Positions 59,908-64,000 of a DNA stretch of 64,000 nt are shown here, in pieces. Position numbers and translations under genes: made by a program. This DNA comes from Oscillospiraceae bacterium (lineage in GTDB: Bacteria > Bacillota > Clostridia > Oscillospirales > Ruminococcaceae), in the NCBI GenBank assembly GCA_017828975.1, contig JAGAJN010000016.1:1-64000 (forward strand), written 5' to 3'. Numbering within the stretch: the stretch's first letter is position 1; the number at the start of each line of letters is the position of its first letter. Under the pieces are notes generated by a model. That model saw only the letters and a program-made list of their open reading frames with translations, had not been told where the DNA came from and made no database searches.

Positions 59908-60510
59908 ATGCCGCCAAAACCAAAATTTACAAGAGAAGAAGTCGTAGATGCAGCACTGAAAATTGTAGCCGAAAAGGGAATGGAAGCACTTACCTCAAGA
60001 GAGCTTGGTGCAGCCCTAGGCAGTTCGGCAAGACCTATATTTACCGTGTTTTCAAGTATGGAGGAGCTTTGCGAAGAGGTGCGGAATGCTGCCCTCAGAC
60101 GGTTTGAGGAGTTTACTGTTGTGACAGATGAGAATATGCCGCCCTTCAAGCAGTTTGGTATGAAGATGGCAAAATTTGCCACAGATCAGCCCAGACTTTT
60201 TCGTTTACTGCATATGTGCGAGATGGACGAAACGGGCAGCTTTGAGATGATTTTCGGAAATCTTGGAGATACCGCCAACAAGTGCATTAAAACACTCCAT
60301 GAGGATTACGGCTTTTCTCTCGAAGATGCAAATACCATATTCAAGCATACGTGGATATATACCTACGGTATCTGCGTGCTTATTGCCACGAAAATGTGCA
60401 GCTTTACCGAGAATCAGATATCCGAAATGCTTACTTTTGAATTTCAGAGTATAATTGCAACAGCCAAATCGGGCAGAAGTGAGGTTTTCAAGCCTTGCGT
60501 ACTGTCGTAA
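59908..60510 (+). CDS. TetR/AcrR family transcriptional regulator
   Basis: A 200-residue regulator. Residues about 8-55 form the TetR helix-turn-helix (TREEVVDAALKIVAEKG, LTSRELGAALGSSARPIFTVF); the C-terminal 140 residues are a helical ligand and dimer domain resembling the TetR_C-type of Clostridia. GGAG precedes the ATG. It lies 22 bases before the chemotaxis-receptor gene and very likely controls it and itself through the repeats at 59831-59891. Confidence 0.9.
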   Translation: MPPKPKFTREEVVDAALKIVAEKGMEALTSRELGAALGSSARPIFTVFSSMEELCEEVRNAALRRFEEFTVVTDENMPPFKQFGMKMAKFATDQPRLFRLLHMCEMDETGSFEMIFGNLGDTANKCIKTLHEDYGFSLEDANTIFKHTWIYTYGICVLIATKMCSFTENQISEMLTFEFQSIIATAKSGRSEVFKPCVLS

Positions 60511-60532
60511 AAGCAGATATGAGGGGTATTAT

Positions 60533-62022
60533 ATGGGACTTTTAAGTGAAAACGAAAAGAGTGCGAACCGTGCTGCAGCCCAGGTTATGAGAGTTACTAT
60601 GCTGGTATTTGCAGCAGTGCTGGTGCTTGATATTGTGGGTATATTTACAGTGCGTCTGCCGGTAATGATAACAGCGTTCATCATTGGGTGTGTGCTGCTT
60701 TTTATACCGACACTTCTGGTAAATATATTTAAGGCAGAGGGAAACTGGGTAAAGTACGTGATAGTCGCTGCGGCGGTACTTTTTACGGCGATACTGACAA
60801 TAACGCTGGCTTATCATGCTGTTATTCTCTATGTTTATCCTATCGCCATTGCAAGCCTGTACTTCCTGAAAAAGCTCAACAACTTTACAGTTGTGTTGAC
60901 TTTGGCAGCGGTTTCGGTGGGGCAGCTTCTGGCGTTTAAGTATCAATTTGTGGGTGACAAGAATTTTGATTCGGTAAAGACCTGTGTGCTTTATGGTATT
61001 CTTCCCCGTGCAATGGTGCTTATCTGCGTTTCCGCAATCTTTACAATGCTTAGCAGCCGTACCGCTTCAATGCTGGGAAGCCTTATGGGAGCGGAGCAGC
61101 AGAGGATAATGCGGGAAAAATCTCTGGAGGTTTCCGAAAGGCTTATACAGACAGTTTCCGAGCTGGACGGTATCTCGGCAGCTGCGCAGAAGCAAACCGC
61201 AGTATCGCAAATGAGTCGGAAAATGTTATGAAGGACAGCGAAGCCAATCTTACACATATAAAGTCGGTTGAGGAGAGTATGAACCTTATCTCGGAGAATC
61301 TGCGTGACCTTTCCGAAATGAGCGCACGTATCGCCGAACTGACCAAGCGTGCAGACGAGATAACTGCGGATAATGACAGGAAAATGTCCGCAGCCGCCGC
61401 AAGCATGGACGAAATATGCAAGGGCACCGATGAAAGCAAGGAGATAATTGCAAGGCTTTCCGAGCAGTCCAAGAAAATTGTTGAGATTGCTGAAGTAATT
61501 TCCGATATTTCAATGCAGACAAATATTCTTGCGCTGAATGCTTCCGTTGAGGCGGCTCACGCAGGCGAACACGGCAGAGGCTTTGCGGTCGTTGCAGGTG
61601 AGATAAAGAAGCTTTCCGAGCAGACCAAGGCGGCAGCTTCGGAGATAGGCGACATTATCACAGATGTTACTCATAATATCTCGGGAACTGTCGAGGCTAT
61701 GGAAAACAACGCTGTTCTCACCAGAGAGGGTATGAACAGTATGGAGGAGATGAAGGCATCTGCCGAGCAGCTCAGTCATTCCAACAGCGAGATATCGTCT
61801 AATATTGCCGATATGAACGAAGTTATCAAGAATGTTGCGAACAGCGGTCAAAATGTTTCCGGAAAGCTTGTAAGCGTAAGCGGAAATATCGCAAACAACT
61901 GCGGTGCGGTACAGCACGTTGCGGCGGCTATTCAGGAAAACAGCGCAGGCACGGAAAATCTCGGCTTTATGGTCAAGAATATCCGCCAGATGGCAGGGGA
62001 GCTGGAGCAGCTTACCAAGTAA
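60533..62022 (+). pseudogene. Methyl-accepting chemotaxis-like receptor, split by a frameshift
   Basis: Two frames together make one receptor. The first (60533-61231) encodes six membrane helices (about 15-180) and the start of a coiled coil; the second holds the rest of the coiled coil and the signalling domain with its hairpin tip ([32 protein letters not shown]). The frames join near 61186 in [10 protein letters not shown] / [11 protein letters not shown]: adding one base restores a continuous coiled coil. There is no slippery heptamer, so a one-base loss or sequencing error is more likely than programmed slippage. GAGGGG stands before the ATG at 60533. Confidence 0.85.
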
Positions 62023-62065
62023 AAAGTTCAGCAGAACCTGCATACATACGAAAGGTCGGCGTCTT

Positions 62066-62464
62066 ATGAAGGACACTATCATCATAATAATACTTACGTT
62101 TATAGCTGTGGTCCTTACAGGCTGCAGCAGCGGTGAGAAGCACGATAAGCAGCCGTCTATGGACTGTGAGGTCATTACCGCAGATGACGGCGGTACTGTC
62201 CTTCGGAAAAACGGTGAGGAGCATAGCAGCTTTACCGTTCTTGAGGGTGAAGTTGTTGAGATAGCTGTCAGCGTTCAGCGGGTAAGCGGTGTCTTGGATA
62301 TTACCATCTTTTCCGACGGCAAAGCTGCAATTTACGAGGGAAATGACGTTCCTACATCATCATTTACGGTATATGCAAAGGAAAAGGGAGAGTACACTAT
62401 TTGCGTAAAAGCGGAGGATTTTGAGGGGGATTATTCCTTCGATATTTCAAAAAAGTCCGCTTAA
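62066..62464 (+). CDS. Small lipoprotein
   Basis: A 132-residue secreted lipoprotein: signal peptide with lipobox LTGC (C20), then a beta-rich domain of about 100 residues that ends in GEYTICVKAEDFEGDYSF, a jelly-roll-like or CARDB/PPC-like pattern (pre-peptidase C-terminal type). AAAGG is 10 bases ahead of the ATG at 62066. It lies 43 bases after the chemotaxis-like receptor and may belong to the same unit. Function unknown. Confidence 0.75.
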   Translation: MKDTIIIIILTFIAVVLTGCSSGEKHDKQPSMDCEVITADDGGTVLRKNGEEHSSFTVLEGEVVEIAVSVQRVSGVLDITIFSDGKAAIYEGNDVPTSSFTVYAKEKGEYTICVKAEDFEGDYSFDISKKSA

Positions 62465-62486
62465 TTGATAAAAGGGAGAGAAAGAA

Positions 62487-63218
62487 ATGAAAGAGTTTAA
62501 GAGAATTGGAGCAATAGCAGCTATTGCAGCAGTTTTGATTTGCGGCTGCTCAGCAACAGGTGATGACGGCGGCGTTACCGTTCTGACACCCGAAACACTT
62601 GCTTCGCAGCTTACGGAGATAGCTCACGAGGAGCAGACAACGACGGAAGCACCGTCCGAAACCGCAGCGGAAACCACCACCGAAGCAGCCGTCGAAACTA
62701 CTGAGGAAACTACAACAGAAACAGAGGCACAGGCTGCATCGATCGATGAAGCGGTTATCCGCAGTTTGTTTGATGAAAACATCTACTGTTTAAGAAATCT
62801 TTACGGTGCGACTTCTCTGTATCCCGAGGGAGATCCCGTTCAGGACGACCACATCTACAAGGCAGCTACCGACAGATTTGCAGATTATGCCGAGTTTGAG
62901 AGCTACATCAGAAGTGTTTTTTGTACTGAGGAAGCAGAACGGCTTTTGTTTAATAGCCCGTACGAGGGACAGCCTATGTATCTGAATATTGACGGTATGC
63001 TTTGCGTTGATACCTATCTTGCGGGTGCAAAGGGCTATTATGTTGACTGGAGCGATTACAAGGTGGAGATAGTTTCCGTTGATGACAGCAGGTGCGAATT
63101 TATTGTAACGGGTCAGATAGAAGAGCCTGCGGAGGTTCCCGTTAAGGAAGATTATCCCAGAAATGGCGTCGCAGTTTACGAAAACGGCGGCTGGCATCTT
63201 GAAAAACTGATATTCTAA
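62487..63218 (+). CDS. Thr/Glu-linker lipoprotein
   Basis: A 243-residue lipoprotein: lipobox ending at C21 (LICGC), a Thr/Glu/Ala linker (about 50-85), then a domain of about 155 residues with an N-terminal helix pair and beta strands. The layout (YGATSLYPEGD, FESYIRSVFCTEEAERLL) is reminiscent of IseA-type cell-wall hydrolase inhibitors, a weak suggestion. GGGAGAG precedes the ATG. Part of a run of close genes from 62066 on. Confidence 0.75.
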   Translation: MKEFKRIGAIAAIAAVLICGCSATGDDGGVTVLTPETLASQLTEIAHEEQTTTEAPSETAAETTTEAAVETTEETTTETEAQAASIDEAVIRSLFDENIYCLRNLYGATSLYPEGDPVQDDHIYKAATDRFADYAEFESYIRSVFCTEEAERLLFNSPYEGQPMYLNIDGMLCVDTYLAGAKGYYVDWSDYKVEIVSVDDSRCEFIVTGQIEEPAEVPVKEDYPRNGVAVYENGGWHLEKLIF

Positions 63219-63236
63219 ACATTGGAGGAAACATAA

Positions 63237-63776
63237 ATGAACTCGCTTGACAGAATTCAGAAAATCATCAAGGTTTTCAAAATACTTACAAATATTGCAA
63301 TGATTTTTGCATATGTTTGCGCAGGACTGCTGCTTGTCACGGCGATTTTGATGGCAAATAACAGCTCCTATCAGATCATTGCAGACAGTGCCCCTGAGAT
63401 GTTTGCCGATATTGACCGAAATAAAACGATTGCCGAGATGCTTTGCGAATTTGTTGTTTGTCTTACAGACGGTCTGCTTCTCACATTTACTCAGCTTTAT
63501 CTAAAGCATGAGCTTGAGGACGGAACTCCCTTTACAAACAAGGGAGCAAACGAGATAAAAGGACTTGGTATTCGGCTTATTATTCTGCCGCTGGTGGCTA
63601 TCGGTATTATCTCAGCTATTTGCGCAATGTTTAACGCTGAGCTTCCGAAAACAATGTCTAACGAACTCTCCATAAGCTTCGGTATTGCGCTGATAATCAT
63701 TTCAATTATCTTCCGCTACGGTGCGGAGCTGGAAAGCAAGGTCAGAGAGAATAACGATATGAAACAGGGTGAATAG
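63237..63776 (+). CDS. DUF2975-like membrane protein
   Basis: A 179-residue protein with four helices (about 17-40, 70-88, 108-130, 140-160). The central LYLKHELEDGTPFTNKGANEIKGLG motif fits DUF2975. Many DUF2975 genes are followed by a small Xre/YdaS-like regulator, but here a GNAT gene follows. GGAGG precedes the ATG. Confidence 0.75.
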   Translation: MNSLDRIQKIIKVFKILTNIAMIFAYVCAGLLLVTAILMANNSSYQIIADSAPEMFADIDRNKTIAEMLCEFVVCLTDGLLLTFTQLYLKHELEDGTPFTNKGANEIKGLGIRLIILPLVAIGIISAICAMFNAELPKTMSNELSISFGIALIIISIIFRYGAELESKVRENNDMKQGE

Positions 63777-63777
63777 T

Positions 63778-64000
63778 TTGAGAGTGGAGATCAATACACT
63801 TGATACAGAACTTTTTTTGAAGCTTTACACTTCCGTGGGCTGGGAACCGCCTGCATCAGAGCAAGCGGAAATCGCATTGAAGCATACCTTGGCTGCCTTT
63901 ACCGCTTATGACGGTGAAAAGCCCGTCGGTATGGTCAGACTTCTGGGGGATATGGGTATGTCCTTTTATGTGAAGGATTTTGCCGTTGTTCCCGAGTATC
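63778..64000 (+). CDS. GNAT family N-acetyltransferase, N-terminal part (cut by window end)
   Basis: The frame is open to the right edge. It starts with a TTG at 63778 (AGGGTG just before) or a GTG at 63784, and reads VGMVRLLGDMGMSFYVKDFAVVPEY, which is the central GNAT beta strands before the acetyl-CoA loop. The start of motif A lies beyond the window. Substrate unknown. Confidence 0.8.
   Translation, partial: MRVEINTLDTELFLKLYTSVGWEPPASEQAEIALKHTLAAFTAYDGEKPVGMVRLLGDMGMSFYVKDFAVVPEY

Noticed and set aside
61180-61235. Programmed -1 frameshift joining the two receptor halves
   Set aside because: No X XXY YYZ slippery heptamer or following hairpin or pseudoknot is at the junction, so a mutation or base error fits better.

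Overview
The window looks like a chromosomal segment of an anaerobic, low-to-medium G+C Firmicute of the Clostridia, most like a Ruminococcus-type member of the Oscillospiraceae. The reasons are strong Shine-Dalgarno sites (AAAGGAGG-like), many sigma-A promoters of the TTGACA-N17-TATAAT type, SpmA/SpmB and AbrB homologues, c-di-GMP enzymes, lipoproteins with Thr/Glu-rich linkers, and a fermentative gene set (enolase, phosphoglycerate mutase, lactate/malate dehydrogenase-family enzyme, formate-THF ligase). I see no rRNA, CRISPR array, complete insertion sequence or prophage. One tRNA-Lys(UUU) is present. The species assignment is an inference from gene content.

Layout. 1-680: end of an unidentified gene, terminators and a gene remnant. 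681-4306: O-acetylhomoserine sulfhydrylase (metY), an AI-2E-family membrane protein and quinolinate synthase (nadA). 4359-6257: XRE regulator and a lipoprotein. 6335-14243 (minus): a cell-surface locus with two tandem FecR-like membrane-anchored proteins, one carrying InlB-type B repeats, then a MacB-like ATPase, a large exported adhesin-like protein and the FtsX/MacB permease. 14517-18795 (minus): proline synthesis operon (proB, proA) with a 2-hydroxyacid dehydrogenase and two membrane proteins. 18981-23780 (minus): Uma2 nuclease-fold protein, a eukaryote-type HisA, and an envelope operon (GT2-GtrA glycosyltransferase, phosphodiester glycosidase family protein, membrane protein). 23970-27441: diguanylate cyclase, HemW and a CPCC protein. 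27562-30742: tRNA-Lys, spmAB, an AbrB-like regulator with a zinc-ribbon-like tail, and an HD-GYP phosphodiesterase. 30794-33965 (minus): M23 peptidase, VanY-type carboxypeptidase, GT2. 34149-37074: ApgM phosphoglycerate mutase and FTHFS. 37142-45088: membrane proteins, clpB with an upstream ribbon-helix-helix gene, thioesterase, aldo/keto reductase, a P-loop kinase-like gene, and ogt. 45311-50153: complete branched-chain amino-acid ABC transporter (livJ-H-M-G-F). 50207-57542: kinase-like gene, lactate/malate dehydrogenase, FabG-type reductase, split ThrE exporter, TVP38 protein, enolase, C39-like peptidase, GNAT. 57687-59602: an ammonium transporter fused to a P-II domain. 59795-64000: TetR regulator, a frameshifted chemotaxis receptor, two lipoproteins, a DUF2975-like protein and a truncated GNAT gene.

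The most interesting signal is in the leader of the ammonium transporter: two adjacent small hairpins, each with a six-base AATGGN loop (A at position 1, G at position 4), followed by a 15-bp terminator stem that cannot coexist with the first hairpin. This is the architecture known for ANTAR-protein antitermination. Other points worth checking: a HisA of the eukaryotic HIS6 type inside an envelope operon; a lactate-dehydrogenase-like enzyme with the malate-specific Arg at the substrate-discriminating position; a P-loop gene whose only well-placed start is ACG; a ribbon-helix-helix protein directly upstream of clpB where CIRCE and CtsR sites are missing; and the FecR/InlB-repeat/MacB surface locus.
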